From Solobacterium sp. (lineage in GTDB: Bacteria > Bacillota_I > Bacilli_A > Erysipelotrichales > Erysipelotrichaceae), in the NCBI GenBank assembly GCA_017432325.1, contig JAFRJJ010000080.1, positions 1-44,538 on the forward strand: a DNA stretch of 44,538 bases, given 5' to 3'. This document shows positions 37,326 to 44,538 of this stretch, one piece after another. The position numbers and the translations under genes were made by a program. Below the pieces are notes generated by a model. That model was not told the DNA's origin. It worked only from the letters and a program-made list of their open reading frames with translations, and did not search any database. Position 1 is the stretch's first letter. The number at the start of each line of letters is the position of its first letter.

Positions 37326-37372
37326 ATTTTATTCGGTCGACACCGAGTCGGTATAAACCGAATAAAATTTTA
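37322..37372. repeat. Nested inverted repeat, 16-base arms around an 11-base palindrome
   Basis: Arms TAAAATTTTATTCGGT (37322-37337) and ACCGAATAAAATTTTA (37357-37372) are perfect. The 19-base spacer contains the palindrome ACCGA-G-TCGGT (37342-37352). Four half-sites of the ACCGA/TCGGT type thus alternate in orientation. The rest of the divergent gap to 37552 has a TATAAT box near 37518 for the flavoprotein gene. Confidence 0.7.
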
Positions 37373-37552
37373 TCGGAGTACTTTTTTTCTCAACTCTGTA
37401 AAAAAGAACCAAATCGTCTTAGTTCCAATGTGTCTGTTTCATTTTCATGTATCAGTCATGATCAGCTGTGCGGCTTTTCTGATATACGCATCACTGTATT
37501 TTTTCTGCGTTGAATGTATAATAGGGGCTGATGAAGAAAAAGGAGTTTTTCT

Positions 37553-38704
37553 ATGAAGATCACAGATACAATTCAATATGTCGGCGTCAATGATCATAAG
37601 CTTGACCTGTTTGAAGGACAGTATGAAGTTGAAAACGGCATGGCCTACAATTCCTATGTCATCCTTGATGAAAAGATCGCAGTCATGGATTCCGTTGAAG
37701 GCGGCTTTGGCGAAGAATGGCTGGGTAATATCAAAGCGGTGATCGGTGACAGAACACCGGATTACCTGATCGTCCAGCATGCGGAACCGGACCATTCCTC
37801 CAGCATCAAGGCATTCCTGGAATGCTGGCCGGAGGCAGAAGTCGTTTCCTCCGCACAGGCATTCAATATGATCAAACAGCTGTTTGACGTGAACCCGGTC
37901 AACAGAAAGCTCGTCAAGGACGGCGACACGCTGTCTCTTGGTGAACATGAACTGACATTTGTCGGCGCGGCAATGGTGCACTGGCCGGAAGTCATCATGA
38001 CGTTTGACGCAAAGGACCATGTCCTGTTCTCCGCAGACGCCTTCGGCAAGTTCGGTGCCCTGGATGTGGAAGAAGATGACTGGGCATGTGAGGCAAGAAG
38101 ATATTACTTCGGCATCGTCGGAAGATTCGGCGTACAGGTACAGGCAGTGCTGAAGAAGCTCGCGAAGTTTGACATCCGGACGATCTGCCCGCTGCACGGA
38201 CCGGTCCTGAATGAGAACCTCGGCTATTACCTGGACCTCTACAACACATGGTCATCCTATGGCGTAGAGTCCGATGGTGTTGCGATCTGCTACACATCCG
38301 TCTACGGAAATACCGAGAAGGCTGTGAAGCTGCTGGAAGCAGAACTGCTGAAGCAGGGCTGCCCGGCTGTCGCTGTCAGTGACCTGGCAAGATGCGATAT
38401 GGCGGAAGCGGTCGAAGACGCGTTCCGCTATGGCAAGCTCGTCCTTGCGACAACGACATACGACGGGGACATCTTCCCGTACATGAAGGAATTCATCAAC
38501 AAGCTGACACAGCACAATTACCAGAACCGTACGATCGGTCTGATCGAGAACGGTACATGGGGTCCTCTGGCTGCCAAGATCATGAAGGGCATGTTTGAGA
38601 AGTCCAAGAACATCACGTTCACCGAAACAACGGTAACGATCCGTTCCGCGCTCAATGAAGCCAGCACCGCACAGCTGGAAGCTCTTGCAAAAGAACTGTT
38701 ATAA
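37553..38704 (+). CDS. FprA-family A-type flavoprotein (flavodiiron protein)
   Basis: 383 residues. The N-terminal beta-lactamase-like diiron domain (~1-245) has the ligand motif HAEPDHSSS (H76, E78, D80), further ligands in MVHWPE and FSADAFG, and H in CPLHGPV. The flavodoxin domain (~250-383) has the FMN loop TSVYGNTEKA. These enzymes reduce O2 to water or NO to N2O in anaerobes, with electrons from rubredoxin or NADH-dependent partners. No rubredoxin domain or gene is adjacent. AAGGAG precedes the ATG. It is probably monocistronic and fits the oxygen-sensitive reductase genes of this organism. Confidence 0.95.
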   Translation: MKITDTIQYVGVNDHKLDLFEGQYEVENGMAYNSYVILDEKIAVMDSVEGGFGEEWLGNIKAVIGDRTPDYLIVQHAEPDHSSSIKAFLECWPEAEVVSSAQAFNMIKQLFDVNPVNRKLVKDGDTLSLGEHELTFVGAAMVHWPEVIMTFDAKDHVLFSADAFGKFGALDVEEDDWACEARRYYFGIVGRFGVQVQAVLKKLAKFDIRTICPLHGPVLNENLGYYLDLYNTWSSYGVESDGVAICYTSVYGNTEKAVKLLEAELLKQGCPAVAVSDLARCDMAEAVEDAFRYGKLVLATTTYDGDIFPYMKEFINKLTQHNYQNRTIGLIENGTWGPLAAKIMKGMFEKSKNITFTETTVTIRSALNEASTAQLEALAKELL

Positions 38705-38705
38705 C

Positions 38706-38737
38706 AAAAACGGGCTTACCCTTGATCGGGTAAGCTC
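38706..38737 (-). terminator. Terminator of the RluA-family gene
   Basis: Minus strand: GAGCTTACCC, loop GATCAA, GGGTAAGCCC, then GTTTTTG. The stop codon lies inside the stem, so termination and the end of translation coincide. Confidence 0.8.
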
Positions 38738-39603
38738 TTCAGTTTCTGCATATCTTCAGGGAGGTCACATACAACGGTGATCTTCTTTTTTGTTTTCGGG
38801 TGTATGAACGTTACGCTCCTGCAGTGCAGGGCAGGCCGTCTGATCAGTTCCGTACTGCCGCCATACAGCTTGTCTCCAAGCAGGGGATGGCCGAAGTGCG
38901 CCATAGTCGCGCGGATCTGGTGCGTGCGTCCGGTCACGATGGAAACAGACACAAATGAATGTCCGGGATAAATATCCATGGTCTCATAATCGGTAATGCA
39001 GTCCTTGCCGTCTGCGGATACAAATGCCTGTCTTTGGTACGGTGTCTTCTTCAGCCTGCATTCCAGTCTGCCGGAGGGCCCTTCAAACTGTCCGGTAATG
39101 ACGGCAGTGTACTGCTTATGGATCTGATGGTCACTTAACTGAGAGGCGGTCATGCTGTTTTTGGCATAGACCATGACACCGGACACGTCCTTGTCCAGCC
39201 GGCCGACTGTCCGGACCGTAAACCCATTCCCGTAATACAGGCCCAGCAGGGTCCCCATATCATCCTGGTGTTCCCTGCTTGGGTGGCAGGGCATGCCGAA
39301 AGGCTTGTTCACGATCACAAGGTCCTCATCTTCATACAGGATATCCGGTGCTTCCTTCAGGAACAGCGCAGTCTTGAGATCGGACTGCACGAAAGACAGA
39401 CAGAGCGTATCTCCGGTATGTACTGTCCCGCTTAAGGGGACAGAAACCCCGTTCAGCAGGATCCCTCTGTTCTGCATGAGCCGGGTAACGGTCCTGCGGG
39501 GGATATTCATCTGCTTCAGCAGTGCTTTGACAGTCGTTCCGTTCTCACTGCCAGTCACCGTATGGATGATCTGATCATTCTTTTTCTCTTGATTACCGCT
39601 CAT
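38716..39603 (-). CDS. RluA-family RNA pseudouridine synthase
   Basis: 295 residues. An S4-like N-terminal part (TTVKALLKQMNIPRRTVTRLM, ILLNG) precedes the catalytic domain with D137 in GRLDKDVSG, the Asp that attacks uridine. RTHQIRATMAHFGHPLLGD is the family's second block. The family modifies rRNA or tRNA; the exact site is not readable. The start codon has no Shine-Dalgarno site, and a TAAAAT box ends nine bases upstream with TTTCAA 17 bases before it, so the mRNA may have a leader of only two or three bases. Confidence 0.92.
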   Translation of the reverse strand: MSGNQEKKNDQIIHTVTGSENGTTVKALLKQMNIPRRTVTRLMQNRGILLNGVSVPLSGTVHTGDTLCLSFVQSDLKTALFLKEAPDILYEDEDLVIVNKPFGMPCHPSREHQDDMGTLLGLYYGNGFTVRTVGRLDKDVSGVMVYAKNSMTASQLSDHQIHKQYTAVITGQFEGPSGRLECRLKKTPYQRQAFVSADGKDCITDYETMDIYPGHSFVSVSIVTGRTHQIRATMAHFGHPLLGDKLYGGSTELIRRPALHCRSVTFIHPKTKKKITVVCDLPEDMQKLKSLPDQG

Positions 39604-39650
39604 AACAGCGTTATTTTACACGAATTGACAGAAGATTGAAACCGGCAAAT

Positions 39651-39659
39651 TGTGGATAA
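39651..39659 (-). promoter_or_regulatory. Perfect DnaA-box sequence
   Basis: TGTGGATAA, the reverse of TTATCCACA. A second perfect copy is at 8460-8468, and both lie in the same 13-base context CGTTATCCACAAT. They are isolated, so not an origin; they may titrate DnaA or be chance. Confidence 0.3.
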
Positions 39660-39805
39660 CGCAGGTGAGTGGGTGACCAATTTCCGTGAAACAAACATAT
39701 CCGCATGAGATCGGTCATGTCGTTCAGGTTTCAGTGGGGAAAATGGCATAATATAGTTGATAAGAAAGGCAATGAGTGCCGAGGCACAGAGGAGGCTCTT
39801 CAACT

Positions 39806-40462
39806 ATGAAAAACATTCTGATCTACGGTGATTCCAATACATGGGGCTATGACAGCTCACGCTATGTTCCGGAAGCCGACGCGTTCCAACGCATGACGGA
39901 AACAGAACGCTGGCCGGGAATCGTACGCAGTATCCTGGGACCTGAATACAACATCATTGAGAATGCCCTGAACGGCCGTACGGTCGTATGGGACGATCCG
40001 TATTTCCCCGATCATAACGGTCAGAAGGGGCTGAGGACAGCACTGGATGTCAATGCGCCGCTGGATCTCGTGGTACTGGCTCTTGGCTGCAATGAGATGA
40101 AAGCATTCTTCAACCTGAGCGCGGACATGATCGCCTACGGCATGGAAAAGCTGATCAAGGACTGCCGGGTACCGTATTACGGATATCCTGCACCGAAAGT
40201 CCTGCTCATTGCGCCTGCACCTGTGCATCCCGATATCGGCAAACTGCGCAGTGCCAGCAGATTCCCGGAAGGGACCTATGAAAAGAGCCTGCAGCTCGGT
40301 CCGGCATACCGGAAAGTAGCTGTGCGCTATGGATGCGGGTTCATTGACTGCGCGGAACTGAATTTTGAGATCAATACAGTCGACGGCCTGCATTACTCAA
40401 GGGCAGACCACGCAAAGCTCGGTCCTGTGGCGGCAGAGAAGATACGGGTAATGCTCGGATAA
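39806..40462 (+). CDS. SGNH/GDSL-family hydrolase
   Basis: 218 residues. Block I is ILIYGDSNTWG with catalytic Ser10, and the C-terminal dyad is D193-x2-H196 in DGLHYS. The central LVVLALGCNEMK corresponds to the block III GxND-like region (here G-CNE). It is similar to bacterial arylesterase/lipolytic proteins of ~215 residues, probably cytoplasmic since no signal peptide is present. The substrate is unknown but may be an acetylated sugar or ester. I start it at 39806 (GAGGAGG, ten bases) rather than at an upstream ATG. Confidence 0.88.
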   Translation: MKNILIYGDSNTWGYDSSRYVPEADAFQRMTETERWPGIVRSILGPEYNIIENALNGRTVVWDDPYFPDHNGQKGLRTALDVNAPLDLVVLALGCNEMKAFFNLSADMIAYGMEKLIKDCRVPYYGYPAPKVLLIAPAPVHPDIGKLRSASRFPEGTYEKSLQLGPAYRKVAVRYGCGFIDCAELNFEINTVDGLHYSRADHAKLGPVAAEKIRVMLG

Positions 40463-40493
40463 AACAGGACAGCAGTCTGATACAACGAACACA

Positions 40494-40521
40494 GCAGAGT
40501 TCCTTGAGAGCTCTGTTTTTA
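40494..40521 (+). terminator. Terminator after the SGNH hydrolase gene
   Basis: CAGAG (40495-40499) and CTCTG (40512-40516) with further partial pairing inside, then TTTTT. Confidence 0.6.
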
Positions 40522-40541
40522 TTCATATCTGAAAAGCAAAT

Positions 40542-40576
40542 AGTCAAATTGACTAAAAATATAGTCAGAATGACTA
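40542..40576. promoter_or_regulatory. Twin operators TAGTCA-N3-TGACTA over the promoter of the PTS_EIIC_2 gene
   Basis: Two perfect 15-base inverted repeats lie at 40542-40556 and 40562-40576, exactly 20 bases apart. TTGACT (40550-40555) and a GACTAT box 17 bases on overlap them as -35 and -10. A dimeric repressor binding cooperatively would shut the promoter. The regulator is not obvious in the window. Confidence 0.65.
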
Positions 40577-40632
40577 TACAAGTGTTTTTGTTTGTGGTAT
40601 AACGTTCTTGCCAAGAACAGGAGGGTCTGGAA

Positions 40633-41694
40633 ATGACAGCACTGAACACATATCTGGAAAGAAAAGATGTCAGCATCTCTGCACATCGTTATGGAATAGA
40701 CGCAATGAGCGCTATGGCGCAGGGACTCTTCGCGAGTCTTCTGATCGGAACGATCCTCGCTACAGCCGGCAGCCAGCTTCACATTGATCTGCTGGTACAG
40801 GCAGGGGACTTTGCCAAGAGCGCGGCCGGTGCCGCCATGGCAGTATCCATCGGCTACGCCCTGCATGCGCCCCAGCTCGTGCTTTTCTCACTGATTGCTG
40901 TCGGCACAGCTGCCAATGCCCTGGCAGGAGCAGGCGGTCCGCTCGCGGTCTACCTGATCACGATCGTGGCATGTGAGCTTGGCAAGCTGGTCTCAAAGGA
41001 AACAAAGGTCGACATCATCGTCACACCTGCCGTAACGATCCTGGCAGGCATCATCCTGTCAGTCCTGATCGCTCCGTCGATCGGCGCCGCGGCAAGTTCG
41101 CTCGGCAATCTGATCATCTGGGCAACGGAGCAGCGTCCGTTCCTGATGGGCATCGTCGTATCCGTCGTCGTGGGCATTGCCCTGACGCTGCCGATCTCCA
41201 GCGCGGCGATCTGTGCGGCGCTTGGCCTTACAGGTCTTGCGGGCGGGGCTGCGGTCGCAGGCTGCTGCGCGCAGATGATGGGCTTCGCAGTGATGAGCTT
41301 CAGGGAAAACGGGATCGGCGGACTGTTTGCCCAGGGACTTGGGACGAGCATGCTGCAGATGCCGAACATCATCCGCAACCCGAGGACATGGTTCCCTCCG
41401 ATCATCGCTTCAGCCATTACCGGTCCTATCGCGACATGTGTCTTCCGCATGCAGATGAACGGTCCTGCCGTTTCCAGCGGCATGGGGACATGCGGCCTGG
41501 TCGGCCAGATCGGTGTCTACACAGGCTGGCTGAATGAGATCGCTGCCGGGACAAGGACAGCCATTACCGCATTCGACTGGACGGGTCTCCTGATGATCTG
41601 CTTCATCCTGCCTTCTGTGATCGCCTGGGCAGTCTGCGCGCTGGAGCGCAAAGCAGGATGGATCGGGGAGAATGATCTGAAACTGCCGGAATAA
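40633..41694 (+). CDS. PTS_EIIC_2-family membrane protein
   Basis: 353 residues and about nine or ten membrane segments, rich in Gly and Ala. The family (PF13303) is named as a PTS IIC relative. Visible features are MAVSIGYALHAPQLVLFS, the GAGGPLAVYL loop, LPISSAAICAALGL and SGMGTCGLVGQIGVY. No IIA or IIB lies beside it, and members are often stand-alone, so a role in ordinary sugar phosphotransfer is uncertain. GGAGGG precedes the start. It is tightly controlled, judging by the twin operators upstream, and has its own terminator. Confidence 0.85.
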   Translation: MTALNTYLERKDVSISAHRYGIDAMSAMAQGLFASLLIGTILATAGSQLHIDLLVQAGDFAKSAAGAAMAVSIGYALHAPQLVLFSLIAVGTAANALAGAGGPLAVYLITIVACELGKLVSKETKVDIIVTPAVTILAGIILSVLIAPSIGAAASSLGNLIIWATEQRPFLMGIVVSVVVGIALTLPISSAAICAALGLTGLAGGAAVAGCCAQMMGFAVMSFRENGIGGLFAQGLGTSMLQMPNIIRNPRTWFPPIIASAITGPIATCVFRMQMNGPAVSSGMGTCGLVGQIGVYTGWLNEIAAGTRTAITAFDWTGLLMICFILPSVIAWAVCALERKAGWIGENDLKLPE

Positions 41695-41705
41695 TCTGTT
41701 TGACG

Positions 41706-41738
41706 GAGCGGTGCAGTATTGGATGTCACCGCTCTTTT
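41706..41738 (+). terminator. Terminator after the PTS_EIIC_2 gene
   Basis: GAGCGGTG and CACCGCTC around a 13-base loop, then TTTT. Confidence 0.78.
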
Positions 41739-41818
41739 GTCAAAAAATCCGGAAAAAAATAGAAAAAAAGTTAAGAATTTGAGTTTCATCTTAAGAATTG
41801 GGTTATATAATATTACAT

Positions 41819-42370
41819 ATGAGTTGGAATAAGAGACGCAAGAGAGTCAGTGTTCACGAGGTTGCCGTTAAGGAAACTCCCGTTGAACCTGCAGCAGAGA
41901 TTATGAATGATGAACCGGTAACCGAACCGGAAATTCAGGTTGTACCCGAGGTCAGGCACGGCTATTGGATTCAGGAAGATAAAGCTGATGCGGCTTCCGG
42001 TGCGTCTGAAGGAGCAGAGTCCTATACATGTTCTGTCTGCGGTTACCGCACAGAAGAAAAGACCGACACATGCCCTGCATGTCAAGCAGTCATGGATGAG
42101 GTTCCTGCTACAGCAGAGATCGCTGAACCAGTTGAAGAGAAGAAGGAGGAGTCTATGGGCCCCGAAGAAAGCATACAGCCCGGACATGCATACTGGATCC
42201 ATCACAGGAGACGTTCTGAATCCTATGCCAAGGGTTATTATTCACTTCCGGTTTGTGACTGCAGCAACTGCGGTTATACAGCAAGTATCGAAAAGAAGAT
42301 CTGTCCAAGCTGCCATTGTGTAATGGACGCACCGCTTCCGGATAAGATCGACGCACCATATGAGGACTGA
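41819..42370 (+). CDS. Tandem zinc-ribbon protein
   Basis: 183 residues. Two copies of one module are visible: a HGYWI/HAYWI segment (~42 and ~119) followed by a four-cysteine ribbon, CSVCGYRTEEKTDTCPAC (~68-85) and CSNCGYTASIEKKICPSC (~145-162), each ending VMD. Both probably bind Zn. The N-terminus is basic and the linker very acidic (VEEKKEES). Similar single modules occur in phage and Bacillota hypothetical proteins; the function is unknown. TATAAT ends seven bases before the ATG with no ribosome site, suggesting a leaderless mRNA. A strong internal site (AAGGAGGAG, five bases, ATG at 42155) could make the second module alone. No terminator separates it from rpsU. Confidence 0.75.
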   Translation: MSWNKRRKRVSVHEVAVKETPVEPAAEIMNDEPVTEPEIQVVPEVRHGYWIQEDKADAASGASEGAESYTCSVCGYRTEEKTDTCPACQAVMDEVPATAEIAEPVEEKKEESMGPEESIQPGHAYWIHHRRRSESYAKGYYSLPVCDCSNCGYTASIEKKICPSCHCVMDAPLPDKIDAPYED

Positions 42371-42409
42371 CGTTTCTGAAGGGGAATGTCTGAATAGAAA
42401 GGGATTGTA

Positions 42410-42589
42410 ATGGCAAAGGTAACAGTTCGCGAAAACGAAAACATTGATGACGCTCTGAGAAGATGGAAGCGTGCTGTCAGTAAAGATGGTATTCTGGCAT
42501 CTGTGCGCAAAAAGGAATTCTACGTCAAGCCGGGCGTCAGACGTCGTCTGAAGAGCGAAGAAGCTAGAAAAAAGAACAAGCGCAGATAA
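42410..42589 (+). CDS. rpsU: 30S ribosomal protein S21
   Basis: 59 residues, beginning [20 protein letters not shown] and ending in the basic tail RKKNKRR, the normal S21 form. It assists start-site selection near the 3' end of 16S rRNA on the small subunit. AAAGGGAT precedes the ATG. It lies 39 bases behind the zinc-ribbon gene, possibly on the same transcript, and is closed by a hairpin directly overlapping its stop codon. It is not beside the usual dnaG or yqeY partners. Confidence 0.95.
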   Translation: MAKVTVRENENIDDALRRWKRAVSKDGILASVRKKEFYVKPGVRRRLKSEEARKKNKRR

Positions 42590-42612
42590 CATGACCGAGT
42601 GTCATGTTTTTT
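42589..42612 (+). terminator. Terminator of rpsU
   Basis: ACATGAC, loop CGAGT, GTCATGT, then TTTTT, starting within the stop codon. It sits 16 bases before the next gene's start. Confidence 0.8.
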
Positions 42613-42627
42613 GTACGGAGGGTGAGT

Positions 42628-43233
42628 ATGAAAGACTATCATTTCTTTGCGACGGTCAGCCGCATGAAATATATCAACAGATGGGCATTGATGCGCAATT
42701 CCAGGATGGAGGATCTGAGCGAGCACTCCCTGGAGGTCGCGATGATCGCGCATGCGCTGTGCATGATCGGCAATGTCCGGTACGGAAGACACCTGAACGG
42801 GGAACGGGCTGCCGTGATCGCCCTGTACCACGATGCCAGCGAGATCATTACGGGAGACCTGCCCACACCTGTCAAATACTACAGTGAAGAGATCAGGGAT
42901 GCCTACAAGAATGTGGAAAGCCTGGCAGAGGACCAGCTGCTGGAAGAACTGCCGGATGACCTGAAGGAGATCTACCGCAGTATCCTGAAGGCAGACACTT
43001 CGGAAGAAGACAAAGAACTGAGACGCTACGTCAAGGCGGCCGACAAGCTGTCCGCGCTGATCAAGTGCATCGAAGAGGAGAGTGCCGGCAATACCGAGTT
43101 CAAAACAGCTAAGATCTCAACAGAGGAGTCATTGAAGGAAATGATCCCTGAGATCCCGGAGATCGGTGATTTCATCACGGAATTCCTTTCCTCCTACGGC
43201 AATACGCTGGATGAGCTGCTGTCAAGACACTGA
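42628..43233 (+). CDS. 5'-deoxynucleotidase, YfbR-like HD-domain protein
   Basis: 201 residues from the ATG at 42628 (GGAGGG upstream). It follows E. coli YfbR: RMKYINRWALMRNSRMEDLSEHS, with metal-binding His33, the His68-Asp69 pair and Glu72 in YHDASEI, then TGDLPTPVKYY. YfbR removes phosphate from deoxynucleoside 5'-monophosphates, feeding deoxynucleoside recycling, which agrees with thymidine kinase and NrdD elsewhere in the window. It lies just after the rpsU terminator, so it depends on read-through or a promoter I cannot see. Confidence 0.9.
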   Translation: MKDYHFFATVSRMKYINRWALMRNSRMEDLSEHSLEVAMIAHALCMIGNVRYGRHLNGERAAVIALYHDASEIITGDLPTPVKYYSEEIRDAYKNVESLAEDQLLEELPDDLKEIYRSILKADTSEEDKELRRYVKAADKLSALIKCIEEESAGNTEFKTAKISTEESLKEMIPEIPEIGDFITEFLSSYGNTLDELLSRH

Positions 43234-43245
43234 GACAAACACAAG

Positions 43246-43268
43246 GCATGGGGTGGCCCGTGCTTTTT
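43246..43268 (+). terminator. Terminator after the YfbR-like gene
   Basis: GCATGGG, loop GTGG, CCCGTGC, then TTTTT. Confidence 0.78.
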
Positions 43269-43417
43269 GTATGCGCAGGGAGTGCATATGAAACAAACTG
43301 TTTTTCTTTCAGAAACACCGGGATCTGTGCCATGAAAAATTTAGACGTGCTTGCATGTTTTTACGAAAATCAAAGATTCTTCGTATATAATAGTCGTATG
43401 TTTTTTTGGAGGAAATC

Positions 43418-44533
43418 ATGAAGGTAGGATGTGTTAAAGAAATCAAGAACAATGAATTCCGTGTCGGACTGACGCCCGACAATGTCAAAAGCTATGTCAA
43501 AGCGGGACATACAGTTCTGATCGAAGCAGGTGCGGGAGTCGGCTCCGGCTTCACAGATGATGAATATATCAAGGCAGGCGCGACGATGTGTCCGACAGCC
43601 AAAGAGGTCTGGGACAACTGCGAAATGATGGTCAAGGTCAAGGAACCGCTTGAAGAAGAATTCGAACTCTTCCATGAAGGTCTGATCCTGTATACTTACC
43701 TGCATCTGGCTGCTGACCGCACGGAAACAGAGGCGCTGCTGAAGGGCAAGGTCAATTCCGTTGCCTATGAAACACTGATCGAACGTGACGGCAGTATCCC
43801 TCTGCTGGCACCGATGAGCCAGATCGCGGGACGTCTTTCCATCCAGGAAGGCGCGAAGTATCTGGAAAAGAGATTCGGCGGAGAAGGTATCCTGCTGGCA
43901 GGCGTACCGGGCACACCGAAGGCTAACGTATGTATCCTGGGCGGCGGCACAGTCGGCACGAATGCCTGCAAGATCGCTGTCGGTATGGGCGCGAACGTTA
44001 CGATCCTTGATATCTCCCTGAAACGTCTGGAACAGCTGGACAACATGTTCGGCGCTCACATCCAGACACTGGTATCCACGGATTCCAATGTTGAGCACTC
44101 TGTCATTAATGCAGACCTGATCATCGGTTCCGTACTGATCCCCGGTGCAAGCACACCGAAGCTCTTCAAGCGTGAATATCTGCCGGAAATGAAACCGGGA
44201 GCAGTATTCGTTGACGTAGCTATCGACCAGGGCGGCTGCGGTGAAAGCTCCCGTGTCACAACACATGACGATCCCGTCTATGTCGAGCAGGGTGTCGTTC
44301 ACTACTGTGTCGGCAATATGCCCGGCGCTGTACCGAGAACTTCAACGATCGCCCTGACAAACGCAACATTGAAGTATGGTCTTGAGATCGCTGCCAACGG
44401 TCTGGAAAAGGCATGCCAGGCAAACGATGTCATCTATTCCGGCGTCAACACATACGGCGGACACCTGACCTGCAAAAATGTCGCGGATGCGCATCCTGAT
44501 CTTGGATATACGGATATCCACACATTATTCTGA
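43418..44533 (+). CDS. ald: Alanine dehydrogenase
   Basis: Interconverts L-alanine and pyruvate plus ammonia with NAD. The 371-residue length is typical. Visible are R15 in FRVGLTP (pyruvate binding), K75 in VKVKEP, H96 in YLHLAAD (catalytic), the Rossmann segment VCILGGGTVGTNACKIA (~170-185) and VDVAIDQGGCGE with the catalytic Asp. GGAGG lies six bases before the ATG. A TATAAT box at 43386-43391 marks the promoter, with a weak -35. The stop lies five bases from the window edge, so downstream context is missing. Confidence 0.96.
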   Translation: MKVGCVKEIKNNEFRVGLTPDNVKSYVKAGHTVLIEAGAGVGSGFTDDEYIKAGATMCPTAKEVWDNCEMMVKVKEPLEEEFELFHEGLILYTYLHLAADRTETEALLKGKVNSVAYETLIERDGSIPLLAPMSQIAGRLSIQEGAKYLEKRFGGEGILLAGVPGTPKANVCILGGGTVGTNACKIAVGMGANVTILDISLKRLEQLDNMFGAHIQTLVSTDSNVEHSVINADLIIGSVLIPGASTPKLFKREYLPEMKPGAVFVDVAIDQGGCGESSRVTTHDDPVYVEQGVVHYCVGNMPGAVPRTSTIALTNATLKYGLEIAANGLEKACQANDVIYSGVNTYGGHLTCKNVADAHPDLGYTDIHTLF

Positions 44534-44538
44534 GCACG

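Overview
The window reads as a chromosomal segment of an anaerobic, gut-type member of the Bacillota, most likely Erysipelotrichales. I infer this from a T-box-controlled lysS, clear Shine-Dalgarno sites, an oxygen-sensitive class III ribonucleotide reductase, an A-type flavoprotein for O2/NO removal, many PTS and phospho-beta-glucosidase genes, and a clostripain-type protease. The placement is an inference from gene content, not from a marker search. No tRNA, rRNA, CRISPR array, insertion sequence or prophage is visible.

Layout. 1-5100: start of a leftward gene, lysS with its T-box leader, a membrane-anchored clostripain-family protease, and a 54-residue orphan. 5189-9084: an unusual MarR-NrdG fusion followed by nrdD, then leftward thymidine kinase. 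9144-12279 (leftward): a TIGR01212-type radical SAM protein, a TRAP-type binding lipoprotein that seems to lack an internal segment, an extended SDR, and the broken start of an XRE-like regulator. 12534-18065: a carbohydrate locus with a PRD/PTS-domain regulator, PTS IIB, PTS IIC and beta-glucuronidase. 18286-18923: a Phd/PIN toxin-antitoxin pair. 19147-22170: the AmmeMemoRadiSam genes (a Memo-AMMECR1 fusion and the radical SAM enzyme AmrS) plus a nitroreductase-like protein. 22277-24444: a TelA-family gene overlapping a phosphodiester-glycosidase-domain gene. 24556-27595: MFS transporter, VTT/DedA membrane protein and patatin-like hydrolase. 27647-31023 (leftward): an aconitase-superfamily hydratase and a LysR regulator. 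31116-35761: two GH1 phospho-beta-glucosidases flanking a leftward MATE exporter that has an attenuator-like leader. 35873-37252 (leftward): an AAA/DUF234 ATPase under a nest of TTCGGT/ACCGAA repeats. 37553-44533: A-type flavoprotein, RluA-type pseudouridine synthase, SGNH hydrolase, a PTS_EIIC_2 membrane protein behind twin operators, a tandem zinc-ribbon protein, rpsU, a YfbR-like nucleotidase and alanine dehydrogenase.

How the parts fit. The sugar genes suggest uptake of beta-linked glycosides through the PTS, followed by intracellular cleavage of phosphorylated (GH1) or glucuronide (GH2) substrates. The fusion protein with NrdD, thymidine kinase and the YfbR-like nucleotidase serve anaerobic nucleotide supply. 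The least explained parts are the MarR-NrdG fusion, the AmmeMemoRadiSam operon, the TelA/glycosidase pair, the repeat-controlled ATPase, the MATE leader, and four genes whose TATAAT-like boxes lie so close to the start codon that their mRNAs look leaderless.
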